Source: Stramenopiles sp. TOSAG23-3
Lineage: Eukaryota; Sar
Direction: 5' to 3'
Assembly (NCBI GenBank): GCA_900128585.1
Contig: LT642248.1
Span: 1 to 28,385, forward strand
Length of the DNA: 28,385 bases
Shown here: piece by piece, positions 19,601 to 27,454 of the stretch
Numbering within the stretch: the stretch's first letter is position 1
How the letters are laid out: every line of letters starts with the position of its first letter
Notes under the pieces: model-generated
Seen by the model: the letters and a program-made list of their open reading frames with translations, nothing else
Databases searched by the model: none
What the model was told of the DNA's origin: nothing
Program-made: the position numbers and the translations under genes

Positions 19601-22264
19601 GGCGCTGTGTACCGCTCGGGTGTTGCAGAGTGCTTTAACAATATCATTATGCCCTTGGTAACTACTTTGTCCCTTCAAGCTACGGATACAAACACAGCCC
19701 TACCGTCAAATGTTGGAACTCAGTTTTTGCACTCAATGTTTCGTTTCGGCTTCAGCAATGCGGGGGAGGTTTCAAGCTTCGCTTTAGATGCACTGGACCA
19801 CATGTTCGTTCAAATCAGCGATAATGTGCGCGCGTTTCGAGTGTGGCAGGATAAAAATAAAGGCGACGAGGGCTCAAAAAAGGCAGGTCCAGAAAGTGAC
19901 GAGGAGGAAGAAGAAGTTGACGAAGTGCCTGTAGAAACTCAAACGAAAAAGTATAGCCGCGGGGATACAGTGAGATACATGAGTCACGATGGGAAAAAAG
20001 GTGAGATTGCTGTCATCGTTGGCGTTCACACTGGAGAAGCAGGTGGGCTTCCCTTTTACACTGTTCGCTTGAGCACTGGCCGGGAGAAGCAAACCGAGTT
20101 ATCACGATTGCGCCCCATAACATCGTATATACTACCCACGTTTGGGTCTGAAAAGGAAAAAAACAGTGGTGGCAAAAGTGAATCTTCCAAAAAGCAGCGT
20201 GCCAAGTCTCGAAAAAAACGCGCTCGGAGGTTGAAGAAAAAGCGTAGTAGCAATGCCGGAAGAGATCGCAACATCGTTGATGTTTGTCAATGGGATAAGC
20301 CAGGGCACGTTCTCGGCTTTCTTACCGTTGCACTGGATGAAATCAGAAAGTGTTTTACCATGAGCCATGTCCAAGATTGGCCCCGTGCGTGCAACGGCAC
20401 AGTCCTATCGCTCATTCCCTCGTTGTCCCACTCGCTGCTACCCCTGCTTTCGGATGAAGATCGAGATGAGTTTGGGGCGTATCTTACCGAGTGGATAGAA
20501 GAGCTGTTGGCGGACGTGCCACCACCGGATCATGCCGATTCTGCCGATTCCAAAATTGTGCATTTTCTTGTTCATATAAGTATCATATCTGGTTTGTTTG
20601 CCAGCGAAGATTTGGCAGATCAGCTTGAGCTAATTGGAACTGTCTCTTCTAAAGTAATGCCTGCTATTTCACAAATATGTTCGTCCATAAGAGCTGACAT
20701 GTTGGGTAATGAAGGACTTGAAAGTGTGGCGCTGCTTAGTAAGTACAATTTCATGTGCCTGTTTTATGCCTACGTTGCTCCTTTAGTTCAAGCCCGTAGC
20801 CAGGCGGTGATTGACCTCGAAGAATTCTTCCAGGACACGACGCTGTCCGCATTGAGCTATGCTATAAATCAAAAGCGTGACTTTCAATTCTGCACGAACG
20901 CATCGAAGTTTTTGCAGTTGATAGCAAAAAGGTGCAGTCTGACGGCTCCCCAACAAAAACAAGTATATCAGCACTATATTTGTTTATGTGTACATAGAAG
21001 CAAACAGACGAGGATCGAGGCGTTTTCCAACCGACATATCAGCAGAACTATTACAACTCTGACTAGGGTCTTGTCGATGGACATTGGCAGCTTCATCCAG
21101 GACCAAATGTATGTAGACCCATCCTCGGAATCAATGAAATGGGGCGTCTACGACACCGTTGACCTTGCGGCACAGAAACTGTTGTGGGTCATGGTCGAAT
21201 CTCAATTTCCAGTCGCACAGGTTTTTGCGTATAAAATGTTGACAATACTCGGTAATCTTTTGTCCAGCTTAACATTTGGGGATTTGCTTTATGCTGAGTT
21301 TTGCAGACACAAAGAAAATCCCAGAGCATCAAAGAGCATTGCCCTTCTGTTGCTTTGGCAGTTATGGATGGCCCGCATAAAGCACGACAGAGCCGGTTCT
21401 TCTGGCAAGACCCTGTTAGAGTTAGATAACAGAAACGAAATTTTCTTGAAGTATATTCTTGAAAAGTCGTCTGTTGCCCTGTCTCTCTTCCCAACGAATC
21501 GCAATTCAGTAGGTCAGAAACAAATTTACAGTGTCACAGGAGGGACCGTTGCGTTTCTAAATAATGGCCAAGATCACAATGTCAGTTCCTGGTCCGACTT
21601 GTTTGAATCGTCCGTTTCAAACATTTGTGGAAAATCCAAACATAATTTGGCGTGGCTGTACACTGTCTTTAGTACTGTGCTCAACCTGCCAGCAATGACA
21701 AGGTCGTGGTGGCTGGACTTGGACAGATCTGAAAATTCAAAGTTTGCCGATTTTATGGGTTCTCATATTACTCCCGCCATAATTAAGAGCGAAATGTCAG
21801 CATTTGGGACAGAGAAAGCTTGTGATGAAGAAGGGCTAAAGGTTGAAGGAAGTACGGTGTCCCGTGAAGTTCTTGCCACGTATGAAAAAGAAGAGTGCAA
21901 GCTTGAAATGGTTCTCTCACTTCCCGCGACATACCCATTACGAGCTGTAGAAGTAAATTGCAGAAAATTAACTGGAATTCGACACGAGAAATGGAGGCGC
22001 TGGGCCATACAAATCGTTTCTTTGCTCTCGTCAAGAGATGGGTCTTTGAATGAGGGTATCATGTTATGGAAACGGAACGTTGATGAGGCCATGGATGGTG
22101 TTGAACCCTGTCCAATATGCTATGCGGTTGTGCAGGTAACAGACCGTTCTCTGCCGAAAGTATCCTGCAAAGTTTGTCACACAAAATTTCACTCCGTGTG
22201 TATATACAAATGGTTTAGCAACGCATCAAAAAGCACTTGCCCAATGTGCCGAAGCAGTTTCTGA
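16604..22264 (+). CDS. LTN1: Listerin E3 ubiquitin ligase (ribosome-associated quality control)
   Basis: An 1886-residue protein, slightly longer than human Listerin (about 1766). The start MGKGKKR resembles the basic start of LTN1, and a short GFIGF motif (39-43) follows. Most of the chain is helical HEAT/ARM-like repeats. The C-terminus is a RING of the variant C4HC3 type: C1836, C1839, C1855, C1858, H1863, C1866, C1879 and C1882, with FHSVCIYKWF and CPMC. Listerin ubiquitinates nascent chains stuck on 60S subunits, together with NEMF/Rqc2, and hands them to Cdc48. Unusual here is an insert at about 1099-1216. It consists of an acidic run, a small beta-barrel-like module (about 1116-1172: GDTVRYMSHDGKKGEIAVI to QTELSRLRP) and a strongly basic run (KKQRAKSRKKRARRLKKKR). 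The gene has no introns and converges on the BRCT gene. Confidence 0.92.
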   Translation: MGKGKKRGVANRAVKGVKTSSSAHASAVLADSGLSAGGGFIGFSSFATTSAHGPATGGSTNGDSGGVAPFYTGDDSGIGVLFKGVAKKDATTKLKSLQELLQKLSHVERKQVAQALPHYGYLFVKLLKSNDRRIRLIANTLLHIFALKGFPKLFTRIRDDVILTLWSACFDPYRAASEKARATFLLVFPGMEDRKCDRAGGQKGVDGTLASNLYASCDPKALRILQAGLKRTILSSPRDLSDKNDDDETVKNRYERTLIMALHGLGTLLRHKPEAGELSEYQQFFGKKQFWNLISSKNSRIRNSMFAFFTDLMGIEDPSSLAGVLPKMANAILSYGLKEQVRDNVGRMWDAALTFMRMFPNFHEQIDVRKSVYPRIWSMIDSGFFGAEDLSCPKLLPLISLLPASYEGYNIKNDKRVELIQKLMQHLNREPLATVGDGLRFELIVQAILECSSFMLMWVNKGQKQGGVNDDTSPALLQLQVFVLHDAVLRNLVPKIVNHLNSEIDAFRSLKRRAIPALATLLVQGIKLKLHNSISSILSELLKLSFRVLSTPSNNAIEHIDRFFKEFFECAAAFPSLLLYDPIVDSAKQLFSWGLENFADAQSGSQVYLHRTLHKIIEIVDGSAYYDGDEDVVNNKFLAVFASLNMTQKLNPQLVSSFCSSFHLWVVKNSRHGRGEQKELLTLALRNLCGFESGSSTLDDNQILKTTLGMKHLHACLPNLDSAMLAVASRLSPSTVLRAAKVEFFAYVCNNHLAAAAATFAELSDKCHRALSSAWENVMMQRSVDATETVLIHLEFAESLLKCLQQQVDVTKPNVGNITDFVEKTKARDVLALVFVFSSVEDEIPVIVSHYGQYIWENYGDGLNAFLTADELGYQDAADSGSIVFNSSLISSLQKFWRHECTNESGYFLWMDVANACIDLWNRQQGETAQFLKALGVLDAKSWDANGGYCSNTICACAAEVFNHFGVDLFFELFGTSRDDLFVVLGHLAANVVSLAHQSGAVYRSGVAECFNNIIMPLVTTLSLQATDTNTALPSNVGTQFLHSMFRFGFSNAGEVSSFALDALDHMFVQISDNVRAFRVWQDKNKGDEGSKKAGPESDEEEEEVDEVPVETQTKKYSRGDTVRYMSHDGKKGEIAVIVGVHTGEAGGLPFYTVRLSTGREKQTELSRLRPITSYILPTFGSEKEKNSGGKSESSKKQRAKSRKKRARRLKKKRSSNAGRDRNIVDVCQWDKPGHVLGFLTVALDEIRKCFTMSHVQDWPRACNGTVLSLIPSLSHSLLPLLSDEDRDEFGAYLTEWIEELLADVPPPDHADSADSKIVHFLVHISIISGLFASEDLADQLELIGTVSSKVMPAISQICSSIRADMLGNEGLESVALLSKYNFMCLFYAYVAPLVQARSQAVIDLEEFFQDTTLSALSYAINQKRDFQFCTNASKFLQLIAKRCSLTAPQQKQVYQHYICLCVHRSKQTRIEAFSNRHISRTITTLTRVLSMDIGSFIQDQMYVDPSSESMKWGVYDTVDLAAQKLLWVMVESQFPVAQVFAYKMLTILGNLLSSLTFGDLLYAEFCRHKENPRASKSIALLLLWQLWMARIKHDRAGSSGKTLLELDNRNEIFLKYILEKSSVALSLFPTNRNSVGQKQIYSVTGGTVAFLNNGQDHNVSSWSDLFESSVSNICGKSKHNLAWLYTVFSTVLNLPAMTRSWWLDLDRSENSKFADFMGSHITPAIIKSEMSAFGTEKACDEEGLKVEGSTVSREVLATYEKEECKLEMVLSLPATYPLRAVEVNCRKLTGIRHEKWRRWAIQIVSLLSSRDGSLNEGIMLWKRNVDEAMDGVEPCPICYAVVQVTDRSLPKVSCKVCHTKFHSVCIYKWFSNASKSTCPMCRSSF

Positions 22265-22492
22265 GCGACCGCGTTCGCGTACACAAGTATCGCACGGTTT
22301 TAACTTTAATACTTACTTTTCGTACGCGCGTGTGTACACGAAGATAAGATATATAAGTATGCATATTGCCGCTGCCAGGACTAAATGTCGCATTTTAAAA
22401 CAATTTTGGAAACCTGCTCAATGGTAGAAGGAAGATTACAACAAATAAAGACAATTACATTTATCAGAGTTCATTTTCGCGGTACATGAGAC

Positions 22493-22561
22493 AGCTAAAT
22501 TTTAATTACTTAAAATAAAAACAAGAAAATTGGCTGTTATTAACAGCCAATTTTTGTTTTT
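22493..22561 (-). repeat. Convergent-junction element, copy C1, with a head-to-head insert
   Basis: A minus-oriented copy begins at GCTAAATTTTAATTACTTAAA. It is interrupted by a plus-oriented piece AAAACAAGAAAATTGGCTGTTA and then finishes with the minus-oriented core. The meeting point forms a perfect 29-base palindrome at 22526-22554: AAAATTGGCTGTTA, one T, then TAACAGCCAATTTT. It lies 230 bp after the Listerin stop. Confidence 0.9.
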
Positions 22562-22619
22562 AATACAAGTACTCGTAAGAATTTCTTATAAAACCATTTT
22601 ACTAATTCTTATACAGCAT

Positions 22620-22688
22620 AAAAACAAGAAAATTGGCTGTTATTTAGACTAAGTAATTAAATTTAGCTTCCTCATACCCTAATCCTAA
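22620..22688 (+). repeat. Convergent-junction element, copy C2
   Basis: A plus-oriented full-length copy, identical to copy A through the core, with a 4-base insertion (TTAGACTAAGTA instead of TTTAAGTA). It then runs through AATTAAATTTAGCTTC to CTCATACCCTAATCCTAA. It faces copy C1, so the two form inverted arms around about 58 bp, just before the end of the BRCT gene (stop at 22717). Confidence 0.9.
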
Positions 22689-22716
22689 CTTGATTCTGTA
22701 ATTTTATCTTTTGTTT

Positions 22717-24814
22717 TCATACCAACCTTTGGGACCGTTTATTTGTGATGGTAAAAGGTAACTGGGAGAACACAGTATCAAACAAGATGCTAACCTTGAA
22801 AATGCCGTCCGGTTTGTTGCGAACGTAACTTTTTCCATCCCTTTCATCATTGGCAATAATAATTAAAGATCGTCCGCCGTCAGCTGCTTTTCGAGGAAGC
22901 CGACCCAAGGCGTTTCCTCCCCCAAGTTCTATTAAACTGTGAATTGACTTCTTGGGCGGATTTTTTACATTGGGGCTGACAAAAAAATTGTAGCCGGCAA
23001 ACAGCGGGCCTGTCCGACGATTAAACTTTTGTATAGTCGCTTTCCACTTCACGCCGTGCTTTTTCTCTTCATTGGAAGGCCAGGAGGGGAGAAAGCTGTT
23101 CTCGTCCATGAGTTGGCCGGCTCGGATGGACTCCTGGACCCATGATTCGGTGACGAAGCATGGTCTATTCTCCCCATAAACTGCCAGGGCTTGACCCAGC
23201 TTGATCGTGCGTCCCCCAGTGTGCTCGTCTTGCATAACGATGTGTGTGACATCTGGCGAATACTGCGGAGCAATTTTTATGTTCAGCTTTTCGAGACTGC
23301 TTGAAACCTTCTTTGACGGCGTCTTTAATCCGGTGAAGCATATGGTGGTGTATTTGATGTTGCGAGACTCCCTACTGCTAGTCCCTTTTGATGATCGAGC
23401 TTTTTTCGCTGGCCTCTTTCTTCGCTCCACTTCAGCCTCGTGGTTTTTGTCCTGATTCTCTGCGTCATCTCCAGACGTCTGGCGCGACTTGCGTTTTCTT
23501 GAAGCTTCTTCTTCGGTCCCAGCATCAGAATCAAGTGCCTGGATACGACTCGAACGTCGAGACGGGCTGGGGGAACCGCTTGCTTGTGCACCTTCATTGC
23601 GGGATTGTCTCGGCGATTGCTTGTTCGCGCTTTTCTTTTTCGTGGGCGTTTTTGATGATTTTCCCTTTACGTTCGTTCTGGAAGCAATTTCGACTATCTT
23701 CGCCTCCAAGTCTGCGATTGTTTTCGTGGCGCTGTCCAGCTCCCCTTTACATGTGCTCAATTTTGTTTGACACGTGCTAAGCTCCCTTCTGCAAGCCACG
23801 GCGGTCTCTTTATGATCATGCAGTGCATTTTCCATTTTGTCCATCTTCAAGTAATACTCACTCTCGTAGGCTTTCTGTTTTTCGATGTACTCCTGGCCAA
23901 CTATCTCTTTTTCGGTGCGCTCTTTATGCAGAGCCTCTGCTTGAACCTTTAAATCGCGGGTTGTCGCGTCGAGCCGCTCTGTCAATTCTTCGATCTCTTT
24001 GCTTTTTGATTTTTCCAGGCTGTCCTTTGCCTGCTGAAGGCTTTCCAGCTTCTCTTTGAATTCAGCGCTGCTTGCTTCCAAGCTGTGCAACTTGGTCTCC
24101 TGGTCCAAGGCAGCTGCCTCGGCGTTCTCGTTCCTGGACGCCACTGCAGCCTGCAAGTTTTCGTGCTCATTCACTAAACTGTGATATTTTTCCGTGAAAG
24201 ACGATAACTCCGCTGCGGAGGTTGTGGAGGCCTTTTTCAGCCGCTCCAGTTCATTCTTTTGGGACATTTCTGCCTCTTTCATTTCGCGTATCTCTTGCAT
24301 GCTGCCACTCAGCTTTTCGTTGAGCGCGGCCATCTTGTGCTGCAGCTCTTCACATTTCGCCGCCCGTGCCTTCGAAACGGCAAGCTGCTGCTTCAACTTA
24401 TAAATTTCCTCTTGCGAATCTGTGACCGCGGCTACGGCCCCGCTTAACGCTGCGACAGACCGTTCGTGCCGTTGCTCGAGGGTGCGGTTATTCTCTTCCA
24501 GGCACTGGATCCTGTCCCGCAACGCAGAAATTTCGTTGCGATCGTCTACAGGGTTCACTTTTGCCGCGGGAACGGGTCGCGGCCCGTTCATCGGAGTGTC
24601 CGGCACAGGTGCCACCGAGGAAGTCACTGGAACCTTTTCAACACCGGCGTCGACAACTTGAGTCCCTTCGTAGCCCTCTCCGTTGTCACTTTCCACAGAT
24701 ACCACCAAAGGTTTCGAAGTTTCAGGAGGGTGTGGGCCCGTTGGGTTTTGGCCACCGACTTCACTGCCAGGGTCTTCGGGGTCCTCGATCACTTGAGTCG
24801 CAGCCATCATATCT

Positions 24815-24846
<32 letters not shown>

Positions 24847-25218
24847 CTCCCTGTTTGTCAAAAAGATTCCCTCCGGGTCGGAGTCGTTATCGGCCAATGT
24901 CTCTTCCCCTTCTTCCTCAAACTCGTCGTCGTACACGTCGTCTGACATTTCATCGTCACTGAACGACACGGAAGGCTTCGGGACGGCCGTAGCCAACCGC
25001 ACAGCTGGAGCCGGTGGGGCGCTTTCGGCCGGTGGGGACACTAAGGAGCTGGCTGCGCTCGTTTTTTCGGCGCCCTCAGGCTCTGCTTCAACGTATTTCT
25101 GCGTGGAAAGAGCAGCGAAGTCGTCCGCCTCTGGAACGTCTTCTTCGATTTCTTCCGAAATAATTTCTTCGACCGGAGTCTCCGCCCCGTCATCGTAAAC
25201 TTGTGTTTCAAGATCCAT
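22717..25218 (-). CDS. MDC1/PTIP-like DNA-damage protein: TQ motifs, coiled coil, tandem BRCT
   Basis: An 833-residue protein from the ATG at 25218 (MDLETQVYDDG, with G at -3 and +4). The frame upstream opens only from GTG. The N-terminal 230 residues are acidic, with a Glu-Asp repeat (about 125-136) and four spaced TQ sites (T5 TQVY, T39 TQKY, T141 TQVI, T186 TQVV). A long coiled coil spans about 225-515. A basic Ser/Arg/Lys region with NLS-like runs (KRKSR, RRKRPAKK) follows. The C-terminus holds two BRCT repeats. The first (about 623-713) has CFTGLKTPSKKV and FVTESWVQESIRAGQ; the second (about 720-833) starts near GPLFAGYNFFVSP. The pattern fits a nuclear phosphopeptide-binding adaptor in DNA-damage signalling. 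Which named protein it corresponds to is uncertain. Confidence 0.8.
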
Positions 25219-25804
25219 AGCAAATAATGTACGAAAGGCAAATCCCTTTGTAGGCAGTTGAAAACGCGCACTAAAACAAAAAAACACGCACACAGAAACG
25301 GAATGGCATGTTTCTTTGCACCATCTTCATTCGTTGAAATTATATTCGAACATATTTTTCGTTAAGCCTCTATTAAATCATGCAAAAAAAAATATTTTTA
25401 TTTTAAAATCCTTCGTGGTACCGGTAATAGTACAGTATAATTTATTACTTTCCTCTTCTAACAAAAAATAGTTGTCTCTTCTTTTGCTGTATTTTTATAT
25501 TAAAATTATATTATTATATATTTTTTGCTTTTTTTTTTCTATTATTATTTCTGCTCATTATTTTTAGGTGTGCTATTTCTATTCTAAATTCTCGTCTTCT
25601 TCTTCAAATAAAAAAAAAAAACGTCCTTCCTTTTTTTTTAATTCAATTTCAAATTTATTACAAAGAAGAAGGAAGGTGGGGGGCAGTCCCATTATTATAT
25701 CAGATCCACCTCGTAGACTACGTAATGTACTACTTGTATAATACCTACGGTACGGTACGAAGGTCAACGTAGACGAGTACGAGCTCGTATTTAATAAATG
25801 GGGA
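25219..25804. other. Divergent spacer upstream of the BRCT gene
   Basis: The first 100 bases are probably the BRCT promoter and leader. AT-rich sequence with T and A tracts follows. Small palindromes include GGTACCGGTA near 25418 and TACGAGCTCGTA at 25778-25789. There is no gene; the minus-strand frame at 25579-25767 is not protein-like. Confidence 0.5.
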
Positions 25805-26119
25805 TGGGGCCTATTTCTATAATTTACGTATTAGTCGATAGAATGGGAGGAGCCGCTCGGTAGAGATTCTAAGTCTTAATATAAACACAGTATCATTATT
25901 TATGCTGTGTCTATAAGGATGATAACTCTACACTCAGGCCAGAATAATGTATTGTATTAAGTACATAAACCTATTAATAATAATGGCCTGAGTGGGTGTG
26001 ATCAGGCAAATAGACACAGCATACAGAATGGTGCTGTGTATATGTTGAGTCTTAGCAGCACCCACGAGCGGCTCCTCCCATTCGATAGACAAATACGTAA
26101 ATTACAGAAATAGGACCCA
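25805..26119. repeat. 315-bp foldback (long imperfect palindrome), MITE- or hairpin-RNA-like
   Basis: The left arm 25805-25941 and right arm 25984-26119 are reverse complements over about 136 bp, leaving a 42-base AT-rich loop. The outer 50 bases of each arm (25810-25859 and 26065-26114) differ at only 4 positions. The shared stretch GAATGGGAGGAGCCGCTCG is perfect. The middle of the arms is less conserved, but the block TATGCTGTGTCTAT and the innermost CACTCAGGCCA/TGGCCTGAGTG pair again match fully. I see no coding sequence and no clear target-site duplication. It sits between divergent promoters (BRCT and ATP-grasp). Confidence 0.9.
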
Positions 26120-26427
26120 GTTTGAAGGGTCACTGTCAAAAAAAGATTTTTCTTATTATTGTAGTTTTTAACTGTGGTCTTTCCAGGTTAAACCCAAAAT
26201 AAAAGAAGAAGAAAGAAGAAGAAAAAGAAAAAGATTTTAGCCTGCACCATCTTCTACCCACCAACAAACACGAATAAAAACTTTAAGTGTTCGATTTTCT
26301 ACAGGTCAAGATTTGCTGTTGTAAGTAGGTAAACGCTAATCGATGAAATGGTTATATACTTCGATTCTTTTACGCTTTTCCCATCATCGCTCACACTCCA
26401 TGTCTGCTTAGCTTTAACTTTTTTCCT
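26120..26427. other. Promoter and leader region of the ATP-grasp gene
   Basis: A GAAGAA purine tract lies near 26203-26232, followed by more balanced sequence up to the start codon. A three-codon upstream frame, ATGTCTGCTTAG, lies at 26400-26411 and could dampen translation if it is in the transcript. Confidence 0.4.
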
Positions 26428-27366
26428 ATGTCAAACAAAAAGCGGAAGCTCGGCCGAAAAGGGATGGCGATTTTGATTGGGGAAGAGAAGGACAGGGATG
26501 CGGTTTGGGTTCGGCGACTATACGAAGAACTCAAGAAATGCCCGTTGCCTAGAGACTGCGAGTTGCAAATACTGTCGGTGGAGAGACTTTGCATGGATAT
26601 TGACGGTCAAGTAAAAAATTGGCCCTATGGGGTTTGCAACCGCATCCCAGAGTCTTCGCCCCCAAAAATACAAAAGCTGGGGCTGGCTGTCCTTCAATAC
26701 GCGGAGCTGCTTGGCCTGCCTGTGTTCAACCCTGCGTTTTGCTACGCGATTGGATCGAACAAGCTGTTGCACCATGGAATTTTATCTGCGTGTAGACTGA
26801 AATCTCCAAAGAGCGTTTTGGTGCGGAGCGCCAAAGCCGCAATTGAGGGCGCGGCACGGCTGAACTACCCGTTGCTTTTGAAACCTAACTCCGCGGGCTA
26901 TGGTAAAGGTATAACGAGGTTCAGCACACAAGAAGAACTGGAACAATATTTTTCGAGACATAAAGATTCTGAGAAATGCTTCGGTAGGGATGGGACTGCA
27001 CTGCTACAAGAGTACTACGAGTCTCTGGGGTCCGCGTGCTACCGGGTATGGACCTTGAGAGGAAAAATACAGTGTGCGATCAAGGTCACTCGTCCCAATG
27101 GAGGGTTTGGAGGCGCATGCATGTCGGATTCTTGCTCGCTGACCCGAACGATTGTCGAAGCTGTTGAAATCGATCCCGATATCCAAAGATCGATTCTGAA
27201 AATTGAAACGCTTTGCCAGTCGGATTGCTCTAGTGTTGAGTTTTTGTACAACGCCAACAAACCCGATGAAATTGTGTTTTTTGATGTCAATATGCTCTCT
27301 ACTCTGCCAGTTTTGCCAAATAATAAAGTGCTCCACTCTGAAAAACGGTGGGGGGGAGGGCTATAA
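26428..27366 (+). CDS. RimK-type ATP-grasp enzyme, frameshifted near its C-terminus
   Basis: A 312-residue frame starting MSNKKRKLGRKG. The ATP-grasp fold is visible. FNPAFCYAIGSNKLL (100-114) fits the N-terminal lobe. YPLLLKPNSAGYGKGI (147-162) carries the ATP-contacting Lys152 and the glycine-rich loop, and LLQEYY (192-197) the hinge acidic residue. YRVWTLRGKIQCAIK (205-219) follows. SSVEFLY (E271) and FFDVNMLS (D286, N288) supply the metal ligands. Such enzymes join an amine to an ATP-activated carboxylate, and the substrate is unknown. The frame ends abruptly at RWGGGL just after a run of seven G (27350-27356). The missing family-type end lies in the next frame. This may be a sequencing error, a real mutation or a programmed shift. 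The gene converges on the Tudor-like gene. Confidence 0.75.
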   Translation: MSNKKRKLGRKGMAILIGEEKDRDAVWVRRLYEELKKCPLPRDCELQILSVERLCMDIDGQVKNWPYGVCNRIPESSPPKIQKLGLAVLQYAELLGLPVFNPAFCYAIGSNKLLHHGILSACRLKSPKSVLVRSAKAAIEGAARLNYPLLLKPNSAGYGKGITRFSTQEELEQYFSRHKDSEKCFGRDGTALLQEYYESLGSACYRVWTLRGKIQCAIKVTRPNGGFGGACMSDSCSLTRTIVEAVEIDPDIQRSILKIETLCQSDCSSVEFLYNANKPDEIVFFDVNMLSTLPVLPNNKVLHSEKRWGGGL

Positions 27367-27454
27367 CCCCTGGAAGGAACTCGCGAGCTGCGTGTATAGA
27401 AAATTATTCGGTACCTTGGTGTTTGTAGAACGACTAAAACCCCGAGGCACGTGA
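27345..27454 (+). pseudogene. Out-of-frame C-terminal continuation of the ATP-grasp gene
   Basis: After the G run, the +1 frame reads GEGYNPWKELASCVYRKL and stops with TGA at 27452-27454. RimK-like enzymes of this type typically follow the D-x-N metal site with a G-[YF]-[DN]-P-[WF]-x-x-L helix, which is what is found here. One G fewer in the run would join the two parts into a protein of about 341 residues. Confidence 0.65.

Larger units (their letters stand above)
22265..22716. other. Convergent spacer between Listerin and the BRCT gene
   Basis: This region serves as the 3' UTR and terminator area of both genes. The first 90 bases have CG/GTAC-rich palindromic bits (CGCGTACAC, CGTACGCGCGTGTGTAC). 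The rest is AT-rich and dominated by element copies C1 and C2. No gene is present. Confidence 0.6.

Noticed and set aside
25219-25293. Upstream extension of the BRCT frame
   Set aside because: It begins at GTG, while the ATG at 25218 has a good eukaryotic start context and an acidic TQ start.
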